This document shows, piece after piece, positions 44,373 to 53,838 of a DNA stretch of 64,000 bases. The notes beneath the pieces are model-generated. The model was given only the letters and a program-made list of their open reading frames with translations. It had not been told where the DNA came from and did not search any database. Source of the stretch: Actinophytocola sp963729115 (GTDB lineage: Bacteria > Actinomycetota > Actinomycetes > Mycobacteriales > Pseudonocardiaceae); the NCBI GenBank assembly GCA_963729115.1, contig CAVSMR010000011.1, positions 682,001-746,000 of the forward strand, read 5' to 3'. The position numbers and the translations under genes were made by a program. Each line of letters opens with the position of its first letter. Position 1 is the first letter of the stretch.

Positions 44373-45758
44373 ATGCCTTCCGACCTTGACGCGGCCCGGA
44401 CGGCGCCGGGCGGGGTTCCGCTGTTTGGTCACCTGCCTTCGCTGCTGGCCCGTCCGCTTCCCTTTGTCCGCTCGCTGCGCAAGTACGGCGACGTGGTCCG
44501 GATCCATTTCGGTAACCGGCCTGTCTATGCGGTGACCAGCCCCGCCCTTGTGCGCGAGTTGCTCGTGGTGCACGCAAATGACTGCGACAAGGGAAGCATT
44601 TTCGACGAGGGCAAGAAATTCATCGGAGAGGGACTCATCACCTCGGCCGGCGAGCTGCATCGCCGGCAGCGCCGGATGATTCAGCCCGCGTTCACCCGTG
44701 CCAGGATCGAGCAGCAGTTCGTACCGCTGATGCGCGACGCGGCGCTGCAACTGTCCGGCGAGTGGCGCGCCGGACAAGGCATCGATGTCGACAAGACGAT
44801 GATGAGCGTGGCGTTTCGGGCCATTACCGGCGTGATGTTCTCGGGTGTCATGGATCCGGACGCCGAGCGGCGCCTGCTGCGGTCGCTCAAGCTGCTCATC
44901 CGGACCTCGATGGTCCGGGCGCTCGCGCCGGATTTCGTGAAGCGGTTGCCGCTGGCGATGAATCGCGAGTACACCCCGGCCACGGCGAACGTGCACGGGA
45001 TCATCGATGAGCTGTTGCGGCGGTGCGCCGCCGAGCCGGACCGTCCACCAGACCTGGTGCACCTGTTGCAGACCGCCCGGGGCCCCGGCGCCGAAAACGG
45101 CATGAGCTCCCGGCAGGTGTTCGACGAGCTGATCAACATCATGATCGCCGGTACGGAGACGACCAGCGGGACGCTGGCATGGACATGGTACGAGTTGGCC
45201 ACCCGGCCCGCGGTCGCCGCTCGCGTCTACGAGGAGATCGACCGGGTTGTGGGCGCCCGCCCCGTCACCGCCGACGACATCGCTGGGCTCGAATACACCC
45301 AGCGGGTGCTGTGCGAGGTGTTGCGGATGCGTTCCATATGGATAAGCACCCGGCGGGCGTTGCGGCCTATCGAGCTGGGCGGCCTGACCATCCCCACGGG
45401 CACCGAGATGTCGTTCAGCCTCTACGCGGTGCACCACGATCCCGCGCTCTATCCCCAGCCGGACGAGTTCGACACCGGCCGGTGGCTGCCGGAGGTCGAG
45501 CGAACCCGGCCGCGTGGCTCCTTCATCCCGTTCCTGGACGGCAATCGCAAGTGTCTCGGCGACTCGTTCGCGTGGACGGAGATGCTCGTGGTGCTGGCCA
45601 CGGTGGCCGCCAACTGGCGGCTCCAGCTCCTTCCCGGGACTCGGGTGCGGCAGGTGCCGGTGGCCACGATCCGGCCCAGCGGGTTGATCATGGTGCCGCA
45701 TCCGCGCGCGGCGGCGGGGTCAGGCCGGCACGAGCGCCAGCAGGAAGTTGGGTTGTGA
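44373..45758 (+). CDS. Cytochrome P450, terpene-oxidase type
   Basis: A 461-residue P450 from ATG 44373. It has the oxygen-binding I helix (IMIAGTETTSGTLAW), the ExxR of EVLRMR and the heme loop FLDGNRKCLG. Its general style, including PGGVPLFGHLPSLLARPLPF at the N-terminus, is that of pentalenene-oxygenase-like P450s (PtlI type). The terpene synthase gene converges on it with a 38-bp overlap, so it most likely oxidises the terpene made next door. Confidence 0.85.
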   Translation: MPSDLDAARTAPGGVPLFGHLPSLLARPLPFVRSLRKYGDVVRIHFGNRPVYAVTSPALVRELLVVHANDCDKGSIFDEGKKFIGEGLITSAGELHRRQRRMIQPAFTRARIEQQFVPLMRDAALQLSGEWRAGQGIDVDKTMMSVAFRAITGVMFSGVMDPDAERRLLRSLKLLIRTSMVRALAPDFVKRLPLAMNREYTPATANVHGIIDELLRRCAAEPDRPPDLVHLLQTARGPGAENGMSSRQVFDELINIMIAGTETTSGTLAWTWYELATRPAVAARVYEEIDRVVGARPVTADDIAGLEYTQRVLCEVLRMRSIWISTRRALRPIELGGLTIPTGTEMSFSLYAVHHDPALYPQPDEFDTGRWLPEVERTRPRGSFIPFLDGNRKCLGDSFAWTEMLVVLATVAANWRLQLLPGTRVRQVPVATIRPSGLIMVPHPRAAAGSGRHERQQEVGL

Positions 45759-46721
45759 TCCGCCCACTCGGGGCTTCGCGGTGACGTAGCGGCTGTTCTC
45801 GGTCGACCACGCGATGTTGCCGCTGATCCAGGTGTGCAGGCCTTCGACGTAGCTGGCCAGGTCGGCTCGTACCCGGCTGCGCACTCGCTGCGCCGCGCAC
45901 CAGTCCGCGAGCGTGCATTCCAGTGCACGCAACCGCTCCAGCCGCTCGCCCAGCATGGCGGACACGGCGGCGAGCGCCTCGGCCCGACCGCAGTCGCGGT
46001 GCCGTTGCAGTACGAAGACCAGGTTGCTGAGGTTGCCTTCCTCCCGGTCGACGTGGACGGAGAACAGGTCGTTGCCCCACAGGGTGATGTCGCCGAGGAC
46101 GTCGAGCAGCTCCTGGACCGGCGCGGCGGCGTGCACCCAGCCGGGCAGCTCGTACCCGCCGCCGAACTCGGACAGGTCCATGGCCATCCGGATGCCGCCG
46201 AACCGGCGTCGACGCTCCACATAGGACTCCAAGTCCGGCACCGTGGCGGTGCGCCGGTTGTCCGCCTCCCACCGGCACCCGGCCAGGTACTCCCGGGTGT
46301 GCGCGAGGAACCTTTGCTGCCAGGCCACGGTGCTGCGGGCGCGCATGCTCCGCCAGGCCTGGCCGAACCCCTCCGCGAACGGAACATCGCCATGATCGGG
46401 TGCGGGCGCGGTGAGCCAGGAGAGCATCTGCTCGGCCACGAGGTCCACGGCGGACGAGGGTCGCTCGTCGGGGAGCTTCTCCAACTGGTCGTCGAACATC
46501 GTCCAGACACAGAACCAGCGGGCGACCACCAGCAGCCGTTCGGGCCAGGCGTCTGGATAGATCTGCGCGGTGAGGTAACCCAGCCGGCTCGAGTCGTAGT
46601 AGTCGGCCGCCGGCCGGGAGCGCAGCAGTCCGCACCGGCGCAGGTACGCGCGGACCTCTCGCTCGGCGTCGGCGGCGTGTGGGCTGGTCCGGGGAAGAAA
46701 CGGCGAATCGGGCAGCGCCAT
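45720..46721 (-). CDS. Class I terpene synthase
   Basis: A 333-residue terpene cyclase of the bacterial sesquiterpene type. The first metal site is FDDQLE (usually DDxxD/E). The second (NSE) site is NDLFSVHVD, with Asp at the last position instead of Glu. The C-terminal RY pair is in NSRYVTA. It should ionise farnesyl diphosphate (or a close homologue) and cyclise it; the product cannot be predicted. It overlaps the P450 gene tail to tail. No prenyl-diphosphate synthase is nearby. Confidence 0.85.
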   Translation of the reverse strand: MALPDSPFLPRTSPHAADAEREVRAYLRRCGLLRSRPAADYYDSSRLGYLTAQIYPDAWPERLLVVARWFCVWTMFDDQLEKLPDERPSSAVDLVAEQMLSWLTAPAPDHGDVPFAEGFGQAWRSMRARSTVAWQQRFLAHTREYLAGCRWEADNRRTATVPDLESYVERRRRFGGIRMAMDLSEFGGGYELPGWVHAAAPVQELLDVLGDITLWGNDLFSVHVDREEGNLSNLVFVLQRHRDCGRAEALAAVSAMLGERLERLRALECTLADWCAAQRVRSRVRADLASYVEGLHTWISGNIAWSTENSRYVTAKPRVGGSQPNFLLALVPA

Positions 46722-46854
46722 GAAATCGACAGTAAACGGCAAAACGCCGATACCGTTCTGGCGGCTGTCAGGATCACCGGACCAGGTGTCCGGTTCACCC
46801 GCCGGAGCGCTCAGGATCGCCGCGGCATGACACACGGCGACCTCCTCGCCGCGG

Positions 46855-47640
46855 TCACCCGGCTCGGGGTATCGACGCAACCGCGGCATGTCGCAACGCG
46901 GCCCGGACCGAGCTCGTCTCGACTTCGTGGTAACCCCCGCACACGGCCAATGCGCCGGCGAGCCCGAGCCTGGGGGTGAGGACGGGGGCCGCGAGCGCGC
47001 TGAGGCCGCGGAGGTACTCGCCCTCGTTCCGCGCCATGCCTTCCTTGCGGATGCGGGCCAGCTCGGCGACCAGCGCGGCCGGATCGGTGATCGTGCGGGA
47101 GGTGTAGGACGCATGCGCGTGATCGTCGAGAAGCTGGTTCTCCGCACGAGGCGAGAAGGCGAGCAACACCTTCCCGCTACAGGTGCAGTGCGCGGGTGCC
47201 CAGTGCGACACCGACGAGAGCGCCTCGACCTGCGTGGGGACGTACAGCACCGCCTCGACGCGAACCCGGCCGTAGCGCAGGGTGGAGAACGCCACGGACA
47301 ACCCAGTCTCGTCCCGGAGCCGCTCGAGCTGGTACTGGATCCGCCGGCGGCGGGGCACCGCGCCGGCCGGCTCGGTGCGGCCGGCCAGGGCCAGCATTCG
47401 CCGGCCCGGCCGGTAATGGTCCTGCCGCCGCTCCAGGACGCCGACGCCGACCAGATCCGTAAGGATCCGCGCGGCCGTGGTCTTGGGTAACGCCGCCCGC
47501 CTGGCCACTTCCGAGATCCCGAGCCCGTCGCCCGCGTCAGCCAGCAGCTCCATGATCGTCAGCGCCCGACTGATCTGACGGTGCTCGTGAGCAGGGTTGG
47601 ACTGGGACGGGAGTTGTGCTGGTAGATCACGCGCCGGCAT
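46855..47640 (-). CDS. IclR-family transcriptional regulator
   Basis: A 261-residue protein: winged HTH at about residues 25-80 (ISRALTIMELLADAGDGLGI, then LPKTTAARIL) and an IclR effector domain (SGKVLLAFSP, TSRTITDPAALVAELARIR, GLSALAAPVL). It lies just upstream of the terpene synthase on the same strand (134 bp), so it may control that gene. Ligand unknown. Confidence 0.85.
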   Translation of the reverse strand: MPARDLPAQLPSQSNPAHEHRQISRALTIMELLADAGDGLGISEVARRAALPKTTAARILTDLVGVGVLERRQDHYRPGRRMLALAGRTEPAGAVPRRRRIQYQLERLRDETGLSVAFSTLRYGRVRVEAVLYVPTQVEALSSVSHWAPAHCTCSGKVLLAFSPRAENQLLDDHAHASYTSRTITDPAALVAELARIRKEGMARNEGEYLRGLSALAAPVLTPRLGLAGALAVCGGYHEVETSSVRAALRHAAVASIPRAG

Positions 47641-48018
47641 TGTCGCCCTCCGCGCCAGGCCTCCGCCGGCCGGCACGGGAGCAAAATGAGGATGACCGTG
47701 GCAGTACCGACCGGTGTGGTCATCCTGCAGCGCGTTCACGTCCACGCCGCATCGGACTATTCTGCATTCTGCAATGTGCACTCTAGGGCTCGAAACCCAT
47801 GTCCATCAGAGTTCTGCGCACCAGTTCGGTATCGCGTGTGTCGATCTTCTACCCAAGGTAACGACATCTGGCCTGCGTCCACGGTCGTTGTCAACAGCCT
47901 GCACCAGGGAATGACCAGAGGGTGATCGTGGATGAGAAATCGCCGTTCGCTGACGAACAATGTAGTCGTTACGTTACCGGTTGTTGTGACAATTCCCGTC
48001 TGGCCGGCGCACCGAAAG
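47641..48018. other. Intergenic stretch upstream of the IclR gene
   Basis: About 380 bp. Two short overlapping frames exist but neither has a ribosome site or protein-like composition. It probably holds the IclR gene promoter. Confidence 0.4.
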
Positions 48019-48051
48019 CGGCACGACAAACGCCGGGCGTTTGTCGTGCCG
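48019..48051 (-). terminator. Perfect stem-loop terminator
   Basis: A 15-bp perfect stem (CGGCACGACAAACGC and complement) with a 3-nt loop, 28 bp past the stop of the propeller-DUF11 gene. Confidence 0.8.
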
Positions 48052-48078
48052 TGTGGGTTGTTTGTTACTGGCGGACAA

Positions 48079-49443
48079 TCAGCATAGGATGACCAGGCCG
48101 GTGACGACCAGGCAGTTGGCGGTGTCGGAGTCGTTGGCGGGGTTGGGGTCGTCTGGGCTGCTGGCGGTGCGTTGGGCCGCGGCGTTCAGGGGGAGGCCGA
48201 TGGTGAGTCCGGAGATGGTGGCGCGGAAGGTGAAGTTGGTGGAGGCACTGTTGACCAGCGCTCCGACCGGGCAGCTCACCTGTTTGAGGGTGCCGTTGTA
48301 GCTGCACGGGCCGAGGTTGGCCACGCTGCTGGTGCTGGACGGCACGGCGGTCACGACGGTGGCCGAGGTGAGCGCGTCGGGCCCGTCGTTGGTGGCCGTG
48401 ACGGTGTAGTCGATCCGGCTGGGCTGCAGGAAGACCGCGGCCGCGGCGAGGTCGACGTCGAGGTCGGCCTCGGGCTCGGCCGGGCCGAACGCGACATCGC
48501 GGGGGGTGTTGCCGACACCGATGGTGTCGATGACCGTGTCGGTCCCGGGATCGATGACCGAGACATCGCCGCCGTTGAAGTTGGCCACGTAGACGACCAC
48601 GCCGTCCGGACTGACAGCCGGGTAGCCAGGGAATGAGCCGACTCCGACTGTGGCGTCGACGGAGTTGTCCGAGGTGTCGATCACCGACAAGGAGTCGTCG
48701 AAGCCGTTGCCGACATAGGCGCGGGTGCCGGCCGGGTTGACCGCCACACCAATCGGGCCGACGCCGACGGCGATGGTGTCGATGACGGAATTGCCGGAGG
48801 TGTCGATCACGGACACGGAGGAGTCGCTGCCATTGGTGGCGTACACGCGGGTGCCCGCGGGGTTGACGGCCACCCCGCTCGGGAAGCCGCCGACCGCGAC
48901 CGTGGTGAGGACCGTGTTGGTGGCGGTGTTGATGACCGCGACGTTGTCGTCCAGGCCGTTGGCGACGTACAGGCGGGTGCCGGCCGGGTTGACGGCGATG
49001 TCGAGCGGGTTGTTGCCGCTGTTGATCGTGTCCAGGATGCTGTTGTCGGAGGTGTCGATCACCGTCACCGTGTCATCTGCGATGTTCGTGACATAGACCC
49101 GCGTCCCAGCCGGGTTGACCACCACCCCGTTCGGCTCGTCGCCGACGTTGATGGTGTCGGCGATGGAGTTGTCCGAGGCGTCGATGACCGACACGGCGTC
49201 GTCCCCCGTGTTCGCGGTATAGACCAGCGTTCCAGCCGGGTTGACCGCCACCGCGCCCGGTCCGCTGCCGACACCGACGGTGTCGGTGACCGTGCCGGTC
49301 GCCACGTCGATCACCGAGACCGTGTCATCAGAGCCGTTGACCACGTAGGCAAACCCATCGGCGCCGGCCGCATACGCGACGGCCGGTACCAGGAATATGG
49401 CGACCGCCAAGGCCGCCACCAGAGTGAAAAGGGCGCGAAACAT
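48079..49443 (-). CDS. Secreted seven-blade YncE propeller with DUF11 domain
   Basis: A 454-residue product from ATG 49443 after GGAGGATTTTG. The signal peptide ends around AVAYA|A (residue 25). Seven repeats of 42-43 residues follow (…VYVTNIADDTVTVIDTSDNSILDTI…NPAGT) to about residue 325, then a DUF11 domain (ATNDGPDALTSATVVTAV). It ends with a hydrophobic tail NCLVVTGLVILC and no basic anchor. The tail matches the truncated copy at 26897. Blade sequences are highly alike, suggesting recent repeat exchange. Probably an extracellular binding protein. Confidence 0.78.
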   Translation of the reverse strand: MFRALFTLVAALAVAIFLVPAVAYAAGADGFAYVVNGSDDTVSVIDVATGTVTDTVGVGSGPGAVAVNPAGTLVYTANTGDDAVSVIDASDNSIADTINVGDEPNGVVVNPAGTRVYVTNIADDTVTVIDTSDNSILDTINSGNNPLDIAVNPAGTRLYVANGLDDNVAVINTATNTVLTTVAVGGFPSGVAVNPAGTRVYATNGSDSSVSVIDTSGNSVIDTIAVGVGPIGVAVNPAGTRAYVGNGFDDSLSVIDTSDNSVDATVGVGSFPGYPAVSPDGVVVYVANFNGGDVSVIDPGTDTVIDTIGVGNTPRDVAFGPAEPEADLDVDLAAAAVFLQPSRIDYTVTATNDGPDALTSATVVTAVPSSTSSVANLGPCSYNGTLKQVSCPVGALVNSASTNFTFRATISGLTIGLPLNAAAQRTASSPDDPNPANDSDTANCLVVTGLVILC

Positions 49444-49532
49444 CAAAATCCTCCAAACCAAGAGGGACAACCGGACGGGGCGGCAGGAACGTGACCCGAG
49501 TCTTTGGCGAGTCCGTTCGGGACGCAAGCAAT

Positions 49533-49551
49533 CGTCCCGTGTAGCGGAACA
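49533..49551 (+). promoter_or_regulatory. 7-5-7 inverted repeat (site 4)
   Basis: CGTCCCG-TGTAG-CGGAACA, in the divergent region between the propeller gene (start 49443) and the KAS III gene (start 49617). Two mismatches in the left arm. Confidence 0.5.
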
Positions 49552-49616
49552 CCGGCTGGACACGCGGTTCGCCGACCTGACAGCGTTCTCATCAGCCGGG
49601 AGGAGCGGACCCAGTC

Positions 49617-50576
49617 ATGACCGACATCTCGATCGCGGGTATCGGCACCTATCTACCAGGGCAGCCGATCGTCAACGACGACTCGGCGCCGCTGGACCGC
49701 CCGATCACCGCGGCGGAGCTGGAGCGGGTCGGTGTGGGTACCCGGTACCGGGCCGGCCCGGAGGAGGGCATCGCGGAGATGGCCGCGACCGCCGCCCGCC
49801 AGGCGCTGCGGCGGTCCGGCACGCAGGCCACCGACGTGGACCTGATCGTCCTGTCCAACTGGACGCAACGTCGCTACATCCCCGAGTTCGCACCACGGCT
49901 CAAGCACCTGCTGGGCGCCGAGCGCGCGTTCGCGTTCGACATCTGTTGTGCTTGTGCGGGATTCCTCACCGGCGTGAGTACCGCGTCGGCGTTTCTCGGC
50001 GGGCGGCACCGGCTGGCGCTGGTCGTGGCGAGCGAGACGACCTCACAACGGGCCCGCCCGGGCGGCCGGTCCACTTTGGTCTACTCCGATGGTGCCGGCG
50101 CCGCCGTGCTGCGCGCCGCCACCGGCGGCCCGATCGCCGTGCTCGACACCGAGCTGGCCACCCTGGCCGAACACCACGACATCATGAGCGTGAGCGCGGA
50201 CGGGTACGTGCTGTCCCAGGTCGACCAGCGGACGCTGACCAACATCGCGTCCGAGGCGCTCGGCACGATCATCTCGATGCTGCTCGACCGCAACGGGCTC
50301 GGACTCGACGACGTCGACTGGATCGTGCCGCACTCCGGAACGGCCGGCGTCCAGGCGAAGCTCCGCGGCCACCTCGGGCCGCACGCGGACCGGGTGCTGA
50401 CCGACCTGCCCGAGGTGGGCAACCTGTCGTCGGCCTCCATTCCGGTCGCGCTGGAGCACTTCCTGCGCACCGGCCCGATCCGGCCCGGTGACACGGTCGT
50501 CGCCGCCTCCGTCGGCACCGGCTTCTACGCGGCCGCCGCCTTGTTGCGGGTGGCGCCGGACACGGCTACCGGCTGA
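49617..50576 (+). CDS. 3-oxoacyl-ACP synthase III-like protein
   Basis: A 319-residue FabH-type thiolase-fold enzyme. Cys113 in DICCACAGF is the expected nucleophile, His is in VPHSGTAG, and Asn in GNLSSASIP. H-S-G-T replaces the usual HQAN, as in secondary-metabolite KAS III proteins. It would condense or transfer an acyl unit. It converges on the flavoprotein gene with an 11-bp overlap. A second ketosynthase starts at 63356; both are preceded by the same repeat, so they may work together. Confidence 0.85.
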   Translation: MTDISIAGIGTYLPGQPIVNDDSAPLDRPITAAELERVGVGTRYRAGPEEGIAEMAATAARQALRRSGTQATDVDLIVLSNWTQRRYIPEFAPRLKHLLGAERAFAFDICCACAGFLTGVSTASAFLGGRHRLALVVASETTSQRARPGGRSTLVYSDGAGAAVLRAATGGPIAVLDTELATLAEHHDIMSVSADGYVLSQVDQRTLTNIASEALGTIISMLLDRNGLGLDDVDWIVPHSGTAGVQAKLRGHLGPHADRVLTDLPEVGNLSSASIPVALEHFLRTGPIRPGDTVVAASVGTGFYAAAALLRVAPDTATG

Positions 50577-51870
50577 GCAGCGCGCGGGCCACAATGGACG
50601 GACGGATCAGTTCCGTCGGCGGGCTGGACAGGGTGGCGGCGTGCGCGAACGCGCGACCGACATCGGCGTCGCCCGAGGCTGCCGCGGCCAGCCGCGACAG
50701 GTACCAGGTCACCGGACGCATCGGCAGCGGCGGCCGGCCGACCACGTCGGGCATCGCGTAGTCGGAGCTGCGGGTGAGCGCCCAGATGAGTCCCGCCACC
50801 CGTCCCGCCCTGCGGAAGTACCGGGCCGCGAGGCCGGGGCGCCGGTCCTCCACACAGGACGCAAGGATCAGCACCTGTTCGGCGGCAACCGTGATCCCGG
50901 CGGCATAGATCGGGGTCGTGCAGCACAGGGCGTCGCCGACGACGACGAACCCTTCCGGCGGGTGGCGCAGCCGGTCGAAGCGGTGCCGGGTGGCGTGCGG
51001 GAACTGGTAGCCGACGACCGGCCCGATGGCGTGCGCCGCCCGCAGGATGGGCACCGCCTCGGGCGGTGCGGCACGCAGCGCCATCTGCAGGTACTCCCCC
51101 GGGTCGGCCGGCGGCCGCCCGGCGCCGTACCCGCACAGGGTCAGCGCCCAGGTCCCGTTCTCCTGGCGCACGAGGAACAGCCCGATCGGGCGACGGGTGT
51201 GCGGGCCATCGATGAACCCCTTGCAGTCAGCCGAATGCGTGTCAGCCGGCGCCTCGACGTACTGGGTCGCGTAGGTCACGTCGACCCGGAACCGATCCTC
51301 CCTCGGCCGGCCGTGGCCGATCGACTCCAACCACGTGGACGTCCGGCGGCCCCGGCCCGTCGCGGCCACCACCAGGTCCGCGTCGAGGACTTCCGCCCGC
51401 TGTCCGGCGGCGGACAACCGGACACCGGTGATCCGCCGGCAGTCGCCGGAGGCGACCAGCGACTCGGCCGTCCAGCCGTACATGGTCGATACCGACGGCA
51501 GCGCGACGACCCGGCGCCGCGCGTGGCCTTCGAGGAATGGACGGCTCCCCAGGATCGTCGGCAGGCTCACCTTCCCCGGATGCACCAGGTGTCCCTGGTA
51601 GGCCATCCGCACTTCCGACCCGAGATTGGCCAGCACCGCACCGTCCCGGACGAGCTCGTCGCGCAGGCCGGGGAGCAACTGCTCGAGAACCTGAGCCCCG
51701 CGAGGGAGCAGCCCGTGCAGCTGCGCGCCCTGCGCGACCCCGCGGCGCGCGGCATACCCGGGATCGGTGTCCCGCTCGACCAGGACCACCTCGTCGAACC
51801 GGTCCGCCAGCGCACCCGCGGCGAGCAGCCCGCTGAACCCCGACCCCAACACGACCGCGCGACCGCGCAT
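50566..51870 (-). CDS. FAD-dependent oxidoreductase
   Basis: A 434-residue flavoprotein from ATG 51870 after GGGAGGTGACC. It has the dinucleotide fold VLGSGFSGLLAAGALA at the N-terminus, DADLVVAATGRGRR and the second FAD motif FVVVGDALCCTTPIYAAGIT. This is the pattern of group A monooxygenases and of geranylgeranyl-reductase-like enzymes in natural product pathways. Substrate unknown. It might act with the KAS III or the terpene genes. Confidence 0.8.
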   Translation of the reverse strand: MRGRAVVLGSGFSGLLAAGALADRFDEVVLVERDTDPGYAARRGVAQGAQLHGLLPRGAQVLEQLLPGLRDELVRDGAVLANLGSEVRMAYQGHLVHPGKVSLPTILGSRPFLEGHARRRVVALPSVSTMYGWTAESLVASGDCRRITGVRLSAAGQRAEVLDADLVVAATGRGRRTSTWLESIGHGRPREDRFRVDVTYATQYVEAPADTHSADCKGFIDGPHTRRPIGLFLVRQENGTWALTLCGYGAGRPPADPGEYLQMALRAAPPEAVPILRAAHAIGPVVGYQFPHATRHRFDRLRHPPEGFVVVGDALCCTTPIYAAGITVAAEQVLILASCVEDRRPGLAARYFRRAGRVAGLIWALTRSSDYAMPDVVGRPPLPMRPVTWYLSRLAAAASGDADVGRAFAHAATLSSPPTELIRPSIVARALLSR

Positions 51871-51927
51871 GGTCACCTCCCGGCCCCTCGGCGAACCTAT
51901 GCTCGTTCGGCACCGCCACCAAGTCCG

Positions 51928-51946
51928 CGTACCGCCCCGCGGTACG
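51928..51946. promoter_or_regulatory. 7-5-7 inverted repeat (site 5, CGTACCG variant)
   Basis: CGTACCG-CCCCG-CGGTACG, a perfect palindrome with the same spacing, between the flavoprotein and the secreted-protein genes. Confidence 0.5.
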
Positions 51947-51983
51947 ACGATCGACGTGCCGCCCCGTCGCGGCGCGCACGGGC

Positions 51984-52002
51984 TGTTCCGCCGGGCGGGA
52001 CA
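51984..52002 (+). promoter_or_regulatory. 7-5-7 inverted repeat (site 6)
   Basis: TGTTCCG-CCGGG-CGGGACA, 69 bp before the secreted-protein gene at 52071 and 56 bp from site 5. Confidence 0.55.
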
Positions 52003-52070
52003 CTTCATTGCGAGACGAAGACCCCGCGACGTAACGTCCGCCGCCTGCCCACTCTCGATGGGAGAATCGG

Positions 52071-52616
52071 ATGAAACGTCGCCTTCTTGCTCATTTTTCC
52101 GCCATTGTGGCGGTCGTCGCCACGTCTGTCCTGATTGGAACAGCGCCGGCGCACACCGACATCCTGGACGCCTCCTGCGTTCCGCCGGGCGGCGGGGTGG
52201 TGGACTTCGACCCGCCGCTGGACAACACCGCGAGCGCCACCAACGTGAGCTTGTCCGTCCAGTATGGACCGTGTGTGTCGCTCAGCGAGGGGGACCTGAC
52301 CTCCGGCGTCCGGACCAACGAGATCTCCGGGGCGATGCTGAGCTGTACCAACGTGCTGTCCCCGAACACGGTGACCTTCACCATCACCTGGAACACCGGC
52401 GACACCAGCACGGTGACCGCCAGCCGTACGATCACGACCAGCGCCACGTTGTTCGTCGCCACCTTCACCGGAACCGTGACCGCCGGCCTGTTCGCAGGCG
52501 ACGCCTTCGTGGAGGCACAGGTCGGTTCCCGGCTTGAGCTCGCCCTCTGCCAGGTCGGGCTGGGCACCGTGGACAGCCTCTTCTCCACGGCCAGCACCGC
52601 GATCACCTCTGTGTGA
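52071..52616 (+). CDS. Small secreted protein, unknown
   Basis: A 181-residue product after GGGAGAATCGG. Signal peptide to about residue 29 (IVAVVATSVLIGTAPAH). The mature domain is beta-rich with Cys pairs (DASCVPP, YGPCVSL, LSCTNVL, LALCQVG), and resembles the many small secreted beta-sandwich proteins of actinobacteria. No function known. It is preceded by sites 5 and 6 of the shared repeat. Confidence 0.65.
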   Translation: MKRRLLAHFSAIVAVVATSVLIGTAPAHTDILDASCVPPGGGVVDFDPPLDNTASATNVSLSVQYGPCVSLSEGDLTSGVRTNEISGAMLSCTNVLSPNTVTFTITWNTGDTSTVTASRTITTSATLFVATFTGTVTAGLFAGDAFVEAQVGSRLELALCQVGLGTVDSLFSTASTAITSV

Positions 52617-52704
52617 CCAGCCTGCCCGGCGGGCAAGGCAGGACGTGATCATCGATGACGGCAGCGCTTTTCCTGTTCGAACCCGGTATGGCCGCGCATT
52701 TTCG

Positions 52705-52723
52705 TGTTCCGTGCGGCGGAACG
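52705..52723 (+). promoter_or_regulatory. 7-5-7 inverted repeat (site 7)
   Basis: TGTTCCG-TGCGG-CGGAACG, preceded by TTTTCG, 62 bp before the lipase start. Confidence 0.6.
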
Positions 52724-52784
52724 CTCGGTAGACCCGGGCAACCCGGGGGACGACAGTGATGCTCCCGACCGATGAGGAGTTGCC

Positions 52785-53762
52785 ATGTTTGCCCTGTCCC
52801 GTCCGAGGTCGATGCTGCGCCGTCCAGCCAGGATCGGTGTGGTGGCCGTCGCCGTGTGCTCGGCAGTGGTCTTCTCCGGTGTCTCCCCGGCGGCCGCCGA
52901 CCCGGCGTACTCGGTGTCCACGGGCACCCTCGCCGCGGCGTTGCACTGCCCCGCCAGCTTCACCCACACCAGCCACGAGCCGGTGCTGCTCGTGCACGGC
53001 ACGACCAGCACCTACAGCGAGTCGTGGGGCTGGAACTTCGCCGACGCGCTGACCGCCGCCGGCTTCGACGTGTGTGGCGTGGACCTGCCCGCCTTCGCCG
53101 CGGACGACATCCAGGTCGCCTCCGAGTACGTCGTCTACGCCATTCGCCACATGTACGACCAGAACGACCAACAGGTCGACGTCATCGGCCACAGCCAGGG
53201 CAACCTCGAGATCCGCTGGGCGGTCAAGTACTGGCCCAGCCTGCAGGACCAGGTCGACGACGCGGTGCTGCTGGCCAGCCCGAACAACGGAGTCGCCGCC
53301 GGCGACCTCGTCTGCGTGTTCCCCTGCTCGGCGGCCGCGAGCCAGATGACCACCGACTCGAACTTCCTCGCGGCCCTCAACGACGGCGACAAGACACCCG
53401 GGTCGATCTCCTACACCAGCATCTACAGCTCCAGCGACACCCTCGTGCCACCGGCCACCGCCGCCCTCGACACCGCCACCAACATCCGGCTCCAGGACGT
53501 CTGCTCCGGGAACACCGCCAGCCACGTCGGCCTCGTCTACCAGGCTCTGCCCTACCTGCTCGCCGTGGACGCCCTCACCAACACCGGCACCGCATCACCG
53601 AGCCGGCTGCCGTCCGACAAGTGCTCCCAGACCAACGCTCCCGGCGTCTCGGGGCTCGACGTCATCCTCAACACCGCGGTGATCGCCACCAACTTCGCCC
53701 TACGCGCGCTGCTCTCCACCAAGGTCACCGCCGAACCCTCGCTGATGGCCTACGCCAGCTGA
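52785..53762 (+). CDS. Secreted lipase/esterase
   Basis: A 325-residue alpha/beta hydrolase with a signal peptide ending AAA|D (about residue 38). Oxyanion HG is in LLVHGTTST, the nucleophile is Ser in VIGHSQGNLE, Asp is in SSSDTLVPP and His probably in TASHVGLV. Cys pairs in the mature part suit an extracellular enzyme. The pattern is that of triacylglycerol lipase/esterase proteins of actinobacteria. A terminator follows. Confidence 0.85.
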   Translation: MFALSRPRSMLRRPARIGVVAVAVCSAVVFSGVSPAAADPAYSVSTGTLAAALHCPASFTHTSHEPVLLVHGTTSTYSESWGWNFADALTAAGFDVCGVDLPAFAADDIQVASEYVVYAIRHMYDQNDQQVDVIGHSQGNLEIRWAVKYWPSLQDQVDDAVLLASPNNGVAAGDLVCVFPCSAAASQMTTDSNFLAALNDGDKTPGSISYTSIYSSSDTLVPPATAALDTATNIRLQDVCSGNTASHVGLVYQALPYLLAVDALTNTGTASPSRLPSDKCSQTNAPGVSGLDVILNTAVIATNFALRALLSTKVTAEPSLMAYAS

Positions 53763-53800
53763 CCGAGAGTGATTCTCGGAGAAATCGACAACGTGAAAGG

Positions 53801-53838
53801 CAAGCCGTGCGCGTATCACCGATCGCGCACGGCTTGCA
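53801..53838 (+). terminator. Stem-loop terminator after the lipase gene
   Basis: A perfect 14-bp stem (GCAAGCCGTGCGCG and complement) with a 10-nt loop, 39 bp past the lipase stop. Confidence 0.8.

Noticed and set aside
47757..48029. A 90-codon minus-strand frame upstream of the IclR gene
   Set aside because: No ribosome site, overlaps the terminator, and lacks codon bias.
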